From Frischella japonica (GTDB taxonomy: Bacteria > Pseudomonadota > Gammaproteobacteria > Enterobacterales > Orbaceae): a DNA stretch of 64,000 nucleotides. Under the pieces are notes generated by a model. That model did no database searches and was not told where the DNA came from. It saw only the letters and a list, made by a program, of their open reading frames with translations. Position numbers and translations under genes: made by a program. This document shows positions 41,731 to 52,989 of the stretch, piece by piece. The stretch is taken from contig NZ_JABURY010000003.1 of NCBI RefSeq assembly GCF_014489845.1, positions 1 to 64,000 of the forward strand, written 5' to 3'. Within the stretch, counting starts at the first letter, position 1. Each line of letters opens with the position of its first letter.

Positions 41731-42165
41731 ATGCGTTTAAATACTTTATCTCCTGCTGAAGGTTCAAAGCATGCATCTAAGCGTTTGGGTCGGGGTATCG
41801 GTTCAGGTTTAGGTAAAACAGGTGGTCGTGGTATTAAAGGACAAAATTCTCGTTCTGGCGGTGGTGTTCGCCGTGGATTTGAGGGTGGTCAAATGCCATT
41901 ATATCGTCGTTTACCAAAATTTGGCTTTACATCTCGTAAGTCTTTAGTAACTGCAGAAGTTCGTCTTTCTGAATTAATGAAAGTAGAGGCTGATGTTGTT
42001 GATCTAAATTCTCTGAAAGCCGCAAATGTTATTGGTAGCCATATTGAATTTGCGAAAATTATGTTATCAGGTGAAATTACAAAATCTGTAACAGTTCGTG
42101 GAATTAATGTTACTAAAGGTGCAAAAGCTGCAATTGAAGCTGCTGGCGGAAAAATTGAGGAATAA
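41731..42165 (+). CDS. rplO: 50S ribosomal protein L15 (uL15)
   Basis: L15 is a late-assembly 50S protein. 144 aa; the Gly/Arg-rich N-terminal arm ([18 protein letters not shown]) threads into 23S rRNA. Six bases after rpmD and eight before secY. Confidence 0.99.
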   Translation: MRLNTLSPAEGSKHASKRLGRGIGSGLGKTGGRGIKGQNSRSGGGVRRGFEGGQMPLYRRLPKFGFTSRKSLVTAEVRLSELMKVEADVVDLNSLKAANVIGSHIEFAKIMLSGEITKSVTVRGINVTKGAKAAIEAAGGKIEE

Positions 42166-42173
42166 TTAGAAAG

Positions 42174-43517
42174 ATGGCAAAGCAACCAGGATTTGATTTT
42201 AAAAGCACAAGAGGCGGTAGTAGTGAGCTAACCAGAAGATTAATGTTTGTTCTTTTGGCGCTTATTGTTTTTCGTATCGGTTCTTATATTCCCGTTCCTG
42301 GTATTAATACTGAGGTATTAACAAGATCACTTTCGAAAATGTTAGGTGACAATGGTCTCATTGGCATGTTCAATATGTTCTCTGGTGGAGCATTAAGCCG
42401 AGCTTCAATTTTTACTTTAGGTATTATGCCGTATATTTCTGCATCGATTATTGTGCAGCTATTAACGGCAATTAGCCCTAAGCTTGCTGAGTTGAAGAAA
42501 GAAGGTGAGTCTGGTCGTAAGAAAATCAGTCAGTATACGCGTTATGGTACGTTAGTACTTGCAATTATACAGGCTGTTGGTGTAGCGACTTCTTTACCAA
42601 GGATGGAAGAATTTAAAGATGCTGTAATCAATCCTGGTTTTTCTTTCTATTTCATTGCCTCAGTAAGTTTAGTGACAGGAACAATGTTTCTTATGTGGTT
42701 AGGGGAGCAAATTACAGAACGTGGTGTTGGTAATGGTATCTCAATCATTATTTTCGCTGGTATCGTGGCTGCTCTTCCTCCAGCAATCTATGAAACAATT
42801 GAACAAGCTCGTTCAGGTGAATTGAATCGACTAGTTTTATTAGTTGTTGCCGCGCTTCTTGTCGGTATAACTTATTTTGTTGTGTTTGTTGAGCGTGGTC
42901 AACGTCGTATCGTCGTTAATTATGCGCAACGCCAACAAGGTCGTCGTGTTTATGCTGCGCAAAGTACTCATTTACCTTTGAAAATTAATATGTCAGGTGT
43001 AATTCCTGCTATATTTGCTTCAACAATAATTATGTTACCAGTTATGGCTGCATCATGGTTACAAGGTGATGGTGAGGGGTGGCGTTATATTTTTGTATTA
43101 ATGAGACAGTATTTATCACATGATCAACCGCTTTATATGATTTTATATGCAGCGGCGATTATATTTTTCTGTTTCTTCTATACAGCTTTAGTATTCAATC
43201 CACGTGAGACAGCAGATCAGCTTAAAAAATCGGGTGCGTTTATTCCTGGTATTCGTCCAGGGGAACAAACAGCAAAATATATTGATAAAATCATGACACG
43301 TCTAACGCTTGTCGGATCTCTATATATTACTTTAGTTTGTTTGGTTCCAATGTTTATTACATCTACGTTAAGAGTTCCCGTTCAATTTGGTGGGACATCA
43401 TTGTTAATCGTTGTTGTAGTAATCATGGATTTTATGGCACAAGTACAGACTTTAATGATGCCAAATCGTTATGAGTCAGTTTTAAAGAAAGCTAACCTTA
43501 AAGGTTATGGCCGATAA
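42174..43517 (+). CDS. secY: Protein translocase subunit SecY
   Basis: SecY is the channel of the Sec translocon in the inner membrane, partner of SecE and SecG and receptor for SecA and ribosomes. 447 aa with ten membrane segments. The plug and pore region ([20 protein letters not shown], about 67-86) and the cytoplasmic loop with [18 protein letters not shown] are conserved. It lies in the spc operon between rplO and rpmJ. Confidence 0.99.
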   Translation: MAKQPGFDFKSTRGGSSELTRRLMFVLLALIVFRIGSYIPVPGINTEVLTRSLSKMLGDNGLIGMFNMFSGGALSRASIFTLGIMPYISASIIVQLLTAISPKLAELKKEGESGRKKISQYTRYGTLVLAIIQAVGVATSLPRMEEFKDAVINPGFSFYFIASVSLVTGTMFLMWLGEQITERGVGNGISIIIFAGIVAALPPAIYETIEQARSGELNRLVLLVVAALLVGITYFVVFVERGQRRIVVNYAQRQQGRRVYAAQSTHLPLKINMSGVIPAIFASTIIMLPVMAASWLQGDGEGWRYIFVLMRQYLSHDQPLYMILYAAAIIFFCFFYTALVFNPRETADQLKKSGAFIPGIRPGEQTAKYIDKIMTRLTLVGSLYITLVCLVPMFITSTLRVPVQFGGTSLLIVVVVIMDFMAQVQTLMMPNRYESVLKKANLKGYGR

Positions 43518-43543
43518 GTTAGCCAGAAGTTACGGAGAAAAAC

Positions 43544-43657
43544 ATGAAAGTTCGTGCTTCAGTCAAGAGATTATGCAGAAATTGTAAAATCATTAAACGT
43601 AATGGCATTGTTCGTGTTATTTGCGTTGAAGGTAAGCATAAACAACGTCAAGGTTAA
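43544..43657 (+). CDS. rpmJ: 50S ribosomal protein L36 (bL36, zinc-ribbon form)
   Basis: A 37-aa gene after secY. The translation [20 protein letters not shown] continues to a C-terminal KHKQRQG. The zinc ligands C11, C14, C27 and H32 are kept, so this is the zinc-binding type. GGAG precedes the ATG. It ends the spc gene set, 26 bases after secY. Confidence 0.98.
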   Translation: MKVRASVKRLCRNCKIIKRNGIVRVICVEGKHKQRQG

Positions 43658-43713
43658 TTTTTAACTTTTAGTTGTCTAACTTTTGCATATTTTACTTGCC
43701 AAAGTATAGTAAA

Positions 43714-43732
43714 GCTGGCTAGAATAGCCAGC
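43714..43732 (+). terminator. Hairpin between the spc and alpha gene sets
   Basis: Perfect 8-bp stem GCTGGCTA / TAGCCAGC (43714-43721, 43725-43732) with a GAA loop, followed by CTACAAATTTATT, a poor T-run. It may be a weak terminator or a processing/stability element; spc and alpha genes are often co-transcribed. Confidence 0.4.
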
Positions 43733-43752
43733 CTACAAATTTATTATTTGAG

Positions 43753-43850
43753 TTTCCTTTATTTGAGTATCCTGAAAACGGGCTTTTCAGCATAAAGGAA
43801 ATGATATATTTTTATTAACAATAGGAGTGCATAGTGGCCCGTATCGCAGG
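43753..43850 (+). promoter_or_regulatory. Alpha operon ribosome-binding-site pseudoknot (S4 target)
   Basis: The stretch GAGTATCCTGAAAACGGGCT, continuing through the hairpin CTGAAAA/TTTTCAG to GGAGTGCATAGTGGCC at the rpsM start, closely matches the E. coli alpha leader, where a nested pseudoknot including the GTG start binds S4 and blocks translation of rpsM-rpsK-rpsD-rplQ. In addition a perfect 10-bp stem TTTCCTTTAT/ATAAAGGAAA (43753-43762, 43792-43801) encloses the hairpin; I do not know this from E. coli. Confidence 0.8.
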
Positions 43851-44190
43851 CATTAACATTCCTGATCAACAACATGCTGTAATTGCGTTACAAGCAATTT
43901 ATGGTATCGGTAATACCCGCGCTAAGACAATTTGTGCTGAAGCAGGTATTCCTGAACATGTTAAGATCAGAGAACTATCTGAAGATCAGATTGAAAAGTT
44001 ACGTGAACAAGTTGCAAAATTCACTGTTGAAGGTGATTTGCGTCGTGAAGTAACAATGAGTATCAAGCGTTTATTAGACCTTGGTTGTTATCGTGGTATA
44101 CGTCATCGCCGTGGACTTCCAGTTCGTGGTCAACGTACTAAGACTAACGCACGTACCCGTAAAGGGCCGCGTAAGCCTATCAAGAAATAA
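43834..44190 (+). CDS. rpsM: 30S ribosomal protein S13 (uS13)
   Basis: S13 contacts P-site tRNA and bridges to the 50S subunit. 118 aa; [20 protein letters not shown] and [20 protein letters not shown] are family hallmarks. The start is GTG, part of the S4-controlled leader, as in E. coli, with AGGAG at 43823-43827. Confidence 0.99.
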   Translation: MARIAGINIPDQQHAVIALQAIYGIGNTRAKTICAEAGIPEHVKIRELSEDQIEKLREQVAKFTVEGDLRREVTMSIKRLLDLGCYRGIRHRRGLPVRGQRTKTNARTRKGPRKPIKK

Positions 44191-44199
44191 TCGGGGTAA

Positions 44200-44595
<396 letters not shown>

Positions 44596-44623
44596 TTTTA
44601 AATTAAACCCTTAGACGTTTTAG

Positions 44624-45262
<639 letters not shown>

Positions 45263-45287
45263 AGTTTAGTACTTAAGAGAGGACACA

Positions 45288-46277
45288 ATGCAGGGTTCTG
45301 TAACAGAGTTTTTAAAACCTCACCTAGTTGAAGTTGTTCAATATAATCAAACACATGCAAAAGTGATTTTAGAACCACTTGAGCGTGGGTTTGGTCATAC
45401 ACTAGGTAATGCACTGCGCCGTATTTTATTATCATCAATGCCGGGATGTGCTGTAACGGAAGTTGAGATCGATGGTGTATTGCATGAATACAGTACTAAA
45501 GAAGGCGTCCAAGAAGATGTGCTTGACATTCTACTAAATTTGAAAAAATTAGCAGTTAAAGTTCACAGCAAAGATGATGTAATGCTTACATTGAACAAAT
45601 CTGGGGCTGGTGTTGTTACAGCTGATGACATTATTCATGATGGTGATGTTGAAATTGTTAATCCAGATCTTGTGATTTGTCATCTTACAGACGCAAATGC
45701 TTCAATTAGTATGCGTATCCGTGTACAGAGAGGGCGTGGATACGTTCCTGCTTCTGCTCGTGTTCGATCAGAAGATGAAGATCGTCCAATAGGACATTTA
45801 TTAGTTGATGCATGTTTCAGCCCAATAGATAGAATTTCGTATTCTGTAGAAGCGGCTCGTGTTGAACAACGTACCGATTTAGATAAATTAGTTATTGATA
45901 TGGAAACTAATGGAACTATCGATCCGGAAGAGTCAATTAGGCGAGCATCTACAATTTTGGCTGAACAACTTGAAGCTTTTGTTGATTTACGTGATGTGCG
46001 TCAACCAGAAGTGAAAGAAGACAAACCTGAATTTGATCCAATTCTTCTGCGTCCAGTAGATGATTTGGAATTAACTGTTCGATCTGCTAACTGTTTAAAA
46101 GCAGAAGCAGTTCATTACATTGGTGATTTAGTCCAACGTACTGAAGTTGAGTTGTTAAAAACACCTAATTTAGGTAAGAAATCTCTTACTGAGATTAAGG
46201 ATGTGCTCGCTTCACGTGGTTTATCTCTTGGTATGCGCTTAGAGAATTGGCCACCGGCGAGTATTGTTGAAGACTAA
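45288..46277 (+). CDS. rpoA: RNA polymerase alpha subunit RpoA
   Basis: Alpha dimerises to start polymerase assembly and its C-terminal domain binds UP elements and activators such as CRP. 329 aa, equal to E. coli. N-terminal domain about 1-235 ([20 protein letters not shown]), linker, then C-terminal domain from about 250 with [20 protein letters not shown] (DNA-binding R265 region) and the helix [13 protein letters not shown]. Between rpsD and rplQ as usual. Confidence 0.99.
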   Translation: MQGSVTEFLKPHLVEVVQYNQTHAKVILEPLERGFGHTLGNALRRILLSSMPGCAVTEVEIDGVLHEYSTKEGVQEDVLDILLNLKKLAVKVHSKDDVMLTLNKSGAGVVTADDIIHDGDVEIVNPDLVICHLTDANASISMRIRVQRGRGYVPASARVRSEDEDRPIGHLLVDACFSPIDRISYSVEAARVEQRTDLDKLVIDMETNGTIDPEESIRRASTILAEQLEAFVDLRDVRQPEVKEDKPEFDPILLRPVDDLELTVRSANCLKAEAVHYIGDLVQRTEVELLKTPNLGKKSLTEIKDVLASRGLSLGMRLENWPPASIVED

Positions 46278-46306
46278 TATAAAGTTTATATAAGAAGGAT
46301 AAAGTT

Positions 46307-46699
46307 ATGCGCCATCGTAAAAGTGGTCGTCAGCTTAATCGTAATAGCAGCCATCGTCAGGCGATGTTTCGTAATATGACAAGTTCACTTGTTGAACACG
46401 AAATTATCAAGACAACTTTACCTAAGGCTAAAGAGCTGCGTCGTGTAGTTGAACCTTTAATTACATTAGCTAAAACTGATAGTGTAGCTAATCGCCGTTT
46501 GGCTTTTGCTCGAATCCGTAATGCGGATGCAGTAAAAAAACTATTCTCAGATCTTGGTCCACGTTTTGCAAATCGCCCTGGTGGTTATATTCGCATCATG
46601 AAATGTGGTTTCCGTGCTGGTGATAATGCACCTATGGCATTTATAGAATTAGTTGATCGTCCAGCGACAAGTGAAGCAGTTGAAGCTGTAACTGAGTAA
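46307..46699 (+). CDS. rplQ: 50S ribosomal protein L17 (bL17)
   Basis: L17 borders the tunnel exit. 130 aa; [20 protein letters not shown] and [19 protein letters not shown] are conserved. Last gene of the alpha operon; a strong terminator follows 20 bases later. Confidence 0.99.
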   Translation: MRHRKSGRQLNRNSSHRQAMFRNMTSSLVEHEIIKTTLPKAKELRRVVEPLITLAKTDSVANRRLAFARIRNADAVKKLFSDLGPRFANRPGGYIRIMKCGFRAGDNAPMAFIELVDRPATSEAVEAVTE

Positions 46700-46718
46700 G
46701 TAATATTTTTTATAGAAA

Positions 46719-46745
46719 AACCGATAAGAGATTATCGGTTTTTTT
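46719..46745 (+). terminator. Intrinsic terminator after rplQ
   Basis: Perfect 9-bp stem AACCGATAA / TTATCGGTT (46719-46727, 46732-46740), loop GAGA, with a T-run to 46745. It ends the ribosomal-protein block. Confidence 0.95.
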
Positions 46746-46916
46746 ATGTCCAGATATAGTTTAAGAAATATTATTTTTTAATTTAGAACAATTCCTTAAC
46801 TATCTAATTATCTAAATATATCCAACCATAATTAGTTTATTACAGTTAACTGTGTTAATCACGTTTTGCTATTATGGGTTAAAGTTATTATATTTAAGAT
46901 TTGGAATAGCTGTTAA

Positions 46917-47120
46917 TTAATAATGTGGTGGAGGGGTCTCCTCAGTTAAAGAAGCAATGTTAGATTGATGCGTAGCTTGTAATTTTTTCGATAATAGTTT
47001 TAATTGCTCTTTTAGCTTAGTAACTTCACTTTGCAATTGAATAACTATTTGATTTAATTCTTCGATAGTAATATCTTGAAAACTGACTTTTGTTTCGAGT
47101 TCTTCAATTCGATTTTTCAT
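46917..47120 (-). CDS. slyX: SlyX family protein
   Basis: A 67-aa coiled-coil protein of unknown function. The heptad-like EELETKVSFQDITIEELNQI and the C-terminus SNIASLTEETPPPHY match E. coli SlyX (72 aa) closely. In E. coli slyX and slyD are neighbours; here radC lies between slyX and slyD. Confidence 0.93.
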   Translation of the reverse strand: MKNRIEELETKVSFQDITIEELNQIVIQLQSEVTKLKEQLKLLSKKLQATHQSNIASLTEETPPPHY

Positions 47121-47350
47121 TTTTTTTCAGTAAGTTATATTATAAATAATAGATATTATAAATTAAATAGACAATGGATACTAATAATAATGTAATCTGG
47201 TCAATACTGTAAATAGCAAGTTTAAATAATGGTATAATCGACGGTAATGAATATTAAAATAAATAAGCAATCGCAATAAATGATTTAATATTTATAGTAT
47301 GATAGTAATCTGTTATTAAGTATGATGTATTTTATAAGATTGATAATATG

Positions 47351-48013
47351 TTATATCCATCCACGTTCAGCAAAAGACACGTATTCACCTTTACCTATTA
47401 CAAAGTGATCAAGAATACGAATATCCAATAAATTACATGCTTCTTCTATTTGTTGAGTAACTTTGCGATCTGCCTGACTTGGTTCTGCTACTCCTGACGG
47501 GTGATTATGAGCTAGAATAATTGCAGCGGCATTACATTTTAATGCTTTGCGAACTATTTCCCGAGGATGGACTTCTACACAATTATATGTACCTACAAAC
47601 ATTTCTTCACTACATATTACATGATTTTGATTATCAAGAAATATAACTAAAAATACTTCGCGGTCTTTATTCGCTAATTGACTCGCTAAATAATGATGGG
47701 TAAGAGTTGGTGATGTCAATACATTATTTTCAGTCATTTTGAATTTTAAATAACGTTTCGATAATTCGATTACGGCTTGTAATTGTGTATATTTGGTCGT
47801 ACCTAATCCTTTTTTTTGACAAAATACTTGGTGACTAGCATTTATCATATGATAAAGTGAACCAAAATCATTCAACAACATTTGTGATAGTGTTAATACC
47901 GGTATTCCTTTGATTCCTGTCCGTAAAAAAATGGCTAATAATTCATGATCGGCAAGTGATTGCGCACCGAATTTTAGTAACTTTTCTCTTGGCATCATAT
48001 TATTATGCCTCAT
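47351..48013 (-). CDS. radC: RadC family protein (JAB/MPN domain)
   Basis: A JAB-domain protein once linked to DNA repair; its role is unsettled. The JAMM metal motif is complete: HNHPSG with H169 and H171, then D182 in EPSQADRK. An N-terminal helix-hairpin-helix-like region precedes it (about 10-75). 220 aa against 222 in E. coli. It lies between slyX and slyD; in E. coli it is beside rpmB. Confidence 0.93.
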   Translation of the reverse strand: MRHNNMMPREKLLKFGAQSLADHELLAIFLRTGIKGIPVLTLSQMLLNDFGSLYHMINASHQVFCQKKGLGTTKYTQLQAVIELSKRYLKFKMTENNVLTSPTLTHHYLASQLANKDREVFLVIFLDNQNHVICSEEMFVGTYNCVEVHPREIVRKALKCNAAAIILAHNHPSGVAEPSQADRKVTQQIEEACNLLDIRILDHFVIGKGEYVSFAERGWI

Positions 48014-48134
48014 ACGTATTTGATGATTTTTATTAAATACTATAAATAAAAACTAAGAAATGGATAAAAATTTATTCTAAATTGCTAGATAAATCACAAA
48101 ATTGAAGATGCCATTACAGCGGAAAAATGGTTAT

Positions 48135-48159
48135 CAAGGTGCATTAGGAAAGCACCTTG
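48135..48159 (-). terminator. Possible terminator after slyD
   Basis: Perfect 8-bp inverted repeat CAAGGTGC / GCACCTTG (48135-48142, 48152-48159) with a nine-base loop, 21 bases past the slyD stop. On the minus strand it is followed, after a few bases, by CCATTTTTCC. The T-run is not adjacent, so this is moderate evidence. Confidence 0.45.
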
Positions 48160-48179
48160 TAAATGAACAAATTAAAAGG

Positions 48180-48758
48180 CTAGTGTTTACAACCACAACC
48201 ATGGCCACCACAACAGCCGTCATCTTGGTCATCTTCTTCGTGGTCGTGTCCGCCACAACCACAGCTACCATGATCATGATGGTGATGACCATGTGCTCCA
48301 TGTACATGTCCATGAGCAAGTTCTTCTTCAGTTGCTTCTCTAATATCCACAACTTCAACATTAAATTTTAGATCTTGACCGGCTAACATGTGGTTACCAT
48401 CAATAGTCACATTATCGCCATCAATCGCCGTAATTTCTACTGGAACAGGTCCATGATCAGTATCAGCCAGAAAGCGCATACCTACTTCAAGTTCATCGAC
48501 ACCAACAAAAACATCACGCGGTACAGTTTGTACAAGGTTGTCATTATATTCGCCATAAGCATTGTCTGCTTCAATTTCAACATCAAATTTATCGCCTTTT
48601 TGGCGACCTTCTAAAGCATCTTCTAAACCTTTAATTAAATTACCGGCACCATGTAAATATTCTAATGGTGCAACAACGGTTGTTTCGTCAACTAATACAC
48701 CATCTTTAGTGCGAACTTGATATGCTAAACTTACTACTGAATCTTTTGCTATTTTCAT
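48180..48758 (-). CDS. slyD: FKBP-type prolyl isomerase and nickel chaperone SlyD
   Basis: SlyD is a folding helper and supplies nickel to hydrogenase. FKBP domain about 1-70 and 125-147, with the insert-in-flap domain between (EVEIEADNAYGEYNDNLVQT onward). The tail (about 148-192) is rich in His and Cys (HGHVHGAHGHHHHDHG then GCCGGHGCGCKH), the metal-binding part. 192 aa against 196. GGAGAT precedes the ATG on the minus strand. Confidence 0.96.
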   Translation of the reverse strand: MKIAKDSVVSLAYQVRTKDGVLVDETTVVAPLEYLHGAGNLIKGLEDALEGRQKGDKFDVEIEADNAYGEYNDNLVQTVPRDVFVGVDELEVGMRFLADTDHGPVPVEITAIDGDNVTIDGNHMLAGQDLKFNVEVVDIREATEEELAHGHVHGAHGHHHHDHGSCGCGGHDHEEDDQDDGCCGGHGCGCKH

Positions 48759-49004
48759 TTGATCTCCGATTGTTAGCGAGAAAAGATGTTGGAATTTTAT
48801 ATGAAAAATCGATTAAAGTATTCTATTTTTATTAATAAATAAAACAACTAAATATATTAACTACGATTATTTTTGGAGAGTTAGTTACAAGAATCAAATT
48901 TTGGTTAACTATAAATATAAAAGGAGAGTTTTTAGAACAGAATTAACAATCATTTGTTATTCCTTTATAATCATTTTTATGAATCGATAACAACACTTAT
49001 CTAA

Positions 49005-49853
49005 ATGAAGTCAAAAATTCAAGCTTATTGTCAACTTACAAGATTGGATAAACCTGTAGGTACAATGTTATTATTGTGGCCAACTATGTGGGCATTGTGG
49101 TTAACGGGAATACCTACACCGCATTTGTTTATTGTTTTTACGTTGGGTGTTATTATAATGAGAGCCGCTGGCTGTGTAATAAATGATTTTGCTGATCGCA
49201 AATTAGATGGCCATGTAATGCGTACTAAAAATCGTCCATTGGCTAGTGGTAAATTGAATAACAAAAATGCATTAATTATGTTTGTTGTTTTAATTGCGAT
49301 TTCATTTGCTTTATTGTTAACTTTACCGCCCCTTACATGGTTAATTGCGATTTTCGCATTTGGAACAACTTTGTTATACCCTTTTATGAAACGGTATACT
49401 CATCTTCCACAGATAATACTAGGTATTGCATTTAGTTGGTCCATTCCGATGGTTTATGCTGCCACCCTTGCCAAATTTCCTTTAACATGTTGGTTATTAT
49501 TTATAGCTAATATTTGTTGGACGATCGCTTATGATACCGAATATGCGATGGTAGATCGTGAAGATGATATAAAAATAGGTATCAAATCGACGGCAATTTT
49601 ATTTGGGAAATACGATAAACTTATAATTGGTATTTTACAGATTAGTACCGTTTGGATTTTAATGGTTATTGGGATATTGAACCAATTGTCGGGTTATTTT
49701 TATGTTAGCTTGGTTATAGCATCTTTATTATTTATCTATCAACAAGTGATTCTTGTTGATAGAAAAAGAGAACGCTGTTTTCGCGCATTCATAAATAATC
49801 AATATGTTGGGTTAGTGATATTTATTGGTATTTTATTGCATATTATTCAATAA
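49005..49853 (+). CDS. ubiA: 4-hydroxybenzoate octaprenyltransferase UbiA
   Basis: UbiA attaches the polyprenyl chain to 4-hydroxybenzoate, the first membrane step of ubiquinone synthesis. Both aspartate-rich motifs are present: NDFADRKLD (N60, D61, D64, D68) and YDTEYAMVDREDD (about 185-197). About eight to nine membrane segments; 282 aa against 290. ubiC is not upstream. It ends inside the 3' end of the convergent plsB (seven-base overlap), the same arrangement as in E. coli. Confidence 0.97.
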   Translation: MKSKIQAYCQLTRLDKPVGTMLLLWPTMWALWLTGIPTPHLFIVFTLGVIIMRAAGCVINDFADRKLDGHVMRTKNRPLASGKLNNKNALIMFVVLIAISFALLLTLPPLTWLIAIFAFGTTLLYPFMKRYTHLPQIILGIAFSWSIPMVYAATLAKFPLTCWLLFIANICWTIAYDTEYAMVDREDDIKIGIKSTAILFGKYDKLIIGILQISTVWILMVIGILNQLSGYFYVSLVIASLLFIYQQVILVDRKRERCFRAFINNQYVGLVIFIGILLHIIQ

Positions 49854-52276
49854 ATTTCTTCAATGGTTTGCATGACTTGGTTAGTAATTAATGGTTTAAG
49901 CGTATCATTCATTAATTTAATTTTTTCAAAACTCTCTATTTTAGTATCATCAAGGTAACCTAAATCTCGCAACGTAGATACTAGAGTTGAAAATACTCCT
50001 TTATCGAAAAATTCAGGGGCATTAATACCATGTAATACAGATAGCCTTTCAGCAATCAGTCTACTTTCTTTTTCAAGGTTTGCTCGACTTATGGATGGAT
50101 CTTTTTGTAATAGTGAAAAAGTAATTACGTAACGTTGTAGCGTATCTTTGGAAATTGATGCTAATAACTGTAATGATGTTAGCTTCAAATAATTAATAGT
50201 TATTCGTTCGGAAGAATAACTGATAAAATTGATATCGGCAAAACATTGTAATAATTTTTCAATATAGTTCAAGAGCTCTTGCTCATTATAATTAATGAAT
50301 AGTTCGGCTTTAATTAATGGGTAAATTAACTCAATTTGCTTGGTTAATTCATCAAGTGATATACGATTATGCTTAAGTATGATGCGCGCAATAATAGCAG
50401 GAATGATTAACAGATGTTGAATATTATTACGATAATATGTCATTAATACAGCTTGTTCTTGTGTTAAGCTGACAATTTCACCAGCTTCATCTGTAGTTAT
50501 GATAAATTTACCCATCTGCTTGGCGTGTTCGAACAATTGTTCAGCATTTTGCTCAGGAATAGTCACTAAGTCTGAATAAGGGACCGTTTTTAATAAAATG
50601 ACAGCATAATGAATATGTTCGATTAATTGTTTTTTGGTTAACGCATTTTGTTGAGAAGCTAATAAAAATGTACTACATAAATTCATCGCATTAACGGCTG
50701 CCGATGAATTGATACTTTCCATAATATTTTTTGCTAAGAGATTAGATGTTGGCGTTAACCATTGTGGCCTAACTGTACCTGTTTTTTCAATTGCATTTCG
50801 CCAATCAGGAACATGTTGGTTAAGAAATTGATTTAATAAAATGGGTTGACCAAAATTAACATAACCTAAACCTAATTTTTTTAGTTTGAAAAAAGCTTTT
50901 ACTGTTTGCCACAAATTTTCTTTTTTCTTCGCAGCACCACGTAGTTCATTAGCGTAAGTCGCGACCTCTAAAACATGCTCATAACCTATATAAACCGGTA
51001 CAATTGTTATAGGTCTTGGATCTCCACGTAACAGTGTTTGTATAGTCATCATTAACATACCGGTTTTGGGGTCGAGTAGACGACCTGTACGTGAACGTCC
51101 ACCTTCGATAAAATATTCTACTGAATAACCACGAATAAATAATTCGGCTAAATATTCTCGGAAAACTGCGGTATATAATTTATTGCCCCTAAATGACCGG
51201 CGGATGAAAAAAGCACCTAACCGACGGAAAATTGGTCCAGCAGGCCAAAAATTCAGGTTAATCCCAGCTGCAATATGAGGTGGTACGAGCCCTTGTCGGT
51301 AAAGAACATAAGATAAAAGTAAGTAATCCATGTGGCTACGATGACATGGCGCATACACAATTTCATGACCATTTTGCGCTAATTCTCTTATTGGGTCGGC
51401 ATTAGTAACTTTTAAGCCTTGATATAAGCGATTCCATGCCCAAGTTAATATATAATCGGTAATTTTCAGTGCACGATAGGTAAAATTTGCGGCAATTTCA
51501 TTAAGCATAAATAAGGCATTTTTTTTCGCTTTTTCAAGGGAGATATTTTTACTTTTTGCTTCTTCCTTGATTGCCTCACTGATTTCTTGATTATTTAATA
51601 ATTTTTTTAGCATCTGTTGTCTTATCGGTAAGGTTGGTCCGACGGATGCAGTACGTTGTTTGGCAAAATGAATGCGAGCAACCCGTGATAGTTTATGTGC
51701 TAATTCTGATACTTGTTCAGTTTCAGTTGATAAGGCAATATTTTTTAAGGAAACTGTATGTGAAAAACGGGTATAACAATCGCGACCAGTAAAAAGCATT
51801 TTGAAAAATTTACGTGTACCTCCTAAGACTTGTAAAGAAAGTTTTTTCTTACCTTCTTTGTCCGGGGCACGGCTAAACATCACTGAAACAGGCAACATTT
51901 GTACATCAAGCTGAGAATCTTGTTTATGAGCAGTAATGTATTGGTGAAGAATCTCAATTGATTTATTTTTTTGTTGTTTAGACACAAAAATGCCAGGGCC
52001 TTTATCAATATATAAATAAGCCGGTAACAAACCGTTATCGGTTTTTATACCATCTAAAGGATCAGGTAACTGATATTTCTTGCTTAACGTTTGTACGACC
52101 ATTAAATCTATTTTCGAATTATATGGTAAAACATACAAAATAGGCGCCAAACGGTTAATATTTAATTCTTTAATTGGGTCCGTAGGAATTGATTTGCTCT
52201 GGACAAAAAATTCAACCGGTAGGCGAATAAAGGCAAAAGATAGCTTATTCCACCAAGATGTTATCCACTGTAACAT
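49847..52276 (-). CDS. plsB: Glycerol-3-phosphate 1-O-acyltransferase PlsB
   Basis: PlsB acylates glycerol-3-phosphate at the inner membrane, the first step of phospholipid synthesis. The acyltransferase motif HX4D is H312-RSHM-D317 in APCHRSHMDYLL, followed by FFIRRSFRGNKLYTAV and FIEGGRSRTGRLLDPKTGM. 809 aa against 807 in E. coli. It is convergent with ubiA, overlapping seven bases. Confidence 0.97.
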   Translation of the reverse strand: MLQWITSWWNKLSFAFIRLPVEFFVQSKSIPTDPIKELNINRLAPILYVLPYNSKIDLMVVQTLSKKYQLPDPLDGIKTDNGLLPAYLYIDKGPGIFVSKQQKNKSIEILHQYITAHKQDSQLDVQMLPVSVMFSRAPDKEGKKKLSLQVLGGTRKFFKMLFTGRDCYTRFSHTVSLKNIALSTETEQVSELAHKLSRVARIHFAKQRTASVGPTLPIRQQMLKKLLNNQEISEAIKEEAKSKNISLEKAKKNALFMLNEIAANFTYRALKITDYILTWAWNRLYQGLKVTNADPIRELAQNGHEIVYAPCHRSHMDYLLLSYVLYRQGLVPPHIAAGINLNFWPAGPIFRRLGAFFIRRSFRGNKLYTAVFREYLAELFIRGYSVEYFIEGGRSRTGRLLDPKTGMLMMTIQTLLRGDPRPITIVPVYIGYEHVLEVATYANELRGAAKKKENLWQTVKAFFKLKKLGLGYVNFGQPILLNQFLNQHVPDWRNAIEKTGTVRPQWLTPTSNLLAKNIMESINSSAAVNAMNLCSTFLLASQQNALTKKQLIEHIHYAVILLKTVPYSDLVTIPEQNAEQLFEHAKQMGKFIITTDEAGEIVSLTQEQAVLMTYYRNNIQHLLIIPAIIARIILKHNRISLDELTKQIELIYPLIKAELFINYNEQELLNYIEKLLQCFADINFISYSSERITINYLKLTSLQLLASISKDTLQRYVITFSLLQKDPSISRANLEKESRLIAERLSVLHGINAPEFFDKGVFSTLVSTLRDLGYLDDTKIESFEKIKLMNDTLKPLITNQVMQTIEEIY

Positions 52277-52728
52277 AATTTATTTGACTCTAAACATAAC
52301 AATAACAATTAACTAATCATATCAAAATTCAACTTAAAAAGCATCGAATCAATGTTTAAATACTTAAGAATAATAATGTAAAGATATTGATTTATATGAT
52401 AAGTAATATCTTGAATAATTTTTGTTATAATGAATTTGATAATGATATTCATATGATGGATTTATAATGTTGCTTATTAACACAGAAGAAGTATATTTTT
52501 TATCACCAAAGCTATAATAGTGCTTGAGAATCTTTGCATAACAGCGTATACTGCGCTACCTTAATATTGTAGGTGTAATGTGAGAAGTTAGTCTATTTGG
52601 TTATCGAAACTCATCTCAATCGCCTCATAGAATAACTAAAGCCTGACGAGGTAAATGTTCCATTAAACACATTATGTCTAAGGCCTAAGTATACTAAAAT
52701 AGTATAGAAATTTCGGAGAATTATTGAC
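52277..52728. other. Control region and long leader upstream of rpmB
   Basis: 452 bases between the divergent plsB and rpmB. A promoter lies at 52524-52552. The following leader of about 170 bases has no open frame of note; near its end is a small hairpin TATACTA/TAGTATA (52690-52696, 52700-52706) just before the ribosome binding site CGGAGA (52714-52719). The part from 52277 to about 52520 is AT-rich and shows nothing I can name. Confidence 0.5.
52524..52552 (+). promoter_or_regulatory. rpmBG promoter
   Basis: -35 TTGAGA (52524-52529), 17-base spacer, -10 TATACT (52547-52552). It would give a leader of about 170 bases before rpmB. Confidence 0.7.
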
Positions 52729-52965
52729 ATGTCACGAGTATGCCAAGTAACAGGCAAAAAACCACTAGTAGGTAACAATCGTTCACATGCGCTGAATGCT
52801 ACTAAACGTCGTTTTCTGCCAAATCTTCAAACTCATCGTTTTTGGGTTGAGAGTGAAAAACGTTTTGTAAAATTACGTGTATCTGCTAAAGGTATGCGTA
52901 CTATCGATAAAAAGGGTATTGATGCAGTATTAGCTGAAATCCGTGCCCGTGGTGAATCTTACTAA
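52729..52965 (+). CDS. rpmB: 50S ribosomal protein L28 (bL28)
   Basis: L28 is a 50S assembly protein near the E site. 78 aa; [20 protein letters not shown] and [20 protein letters not shown] are nearly those of E. coli. First of a two-gene unit with rpmG, 24 bases apart. Confidence 0.99.
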   Translation: MSRVCQVTGKKPLVGNNRSHALNATKRRFLPNLQTHRFWVESEKRFVKLRVSAKGMRTIDKKGIDAVLAEIRARGESY

Positions 52966-52989
52966 GAAACTATATAAAGGAAAATTATC

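Noticed and set aside
48102-48371. 89-codon plus-strand frame opposite slyD
   Set aside because: It is the antisense of the repetitive His/Cys tail of slyD; the Thr/Met-rich product is an artefact of that repeat.
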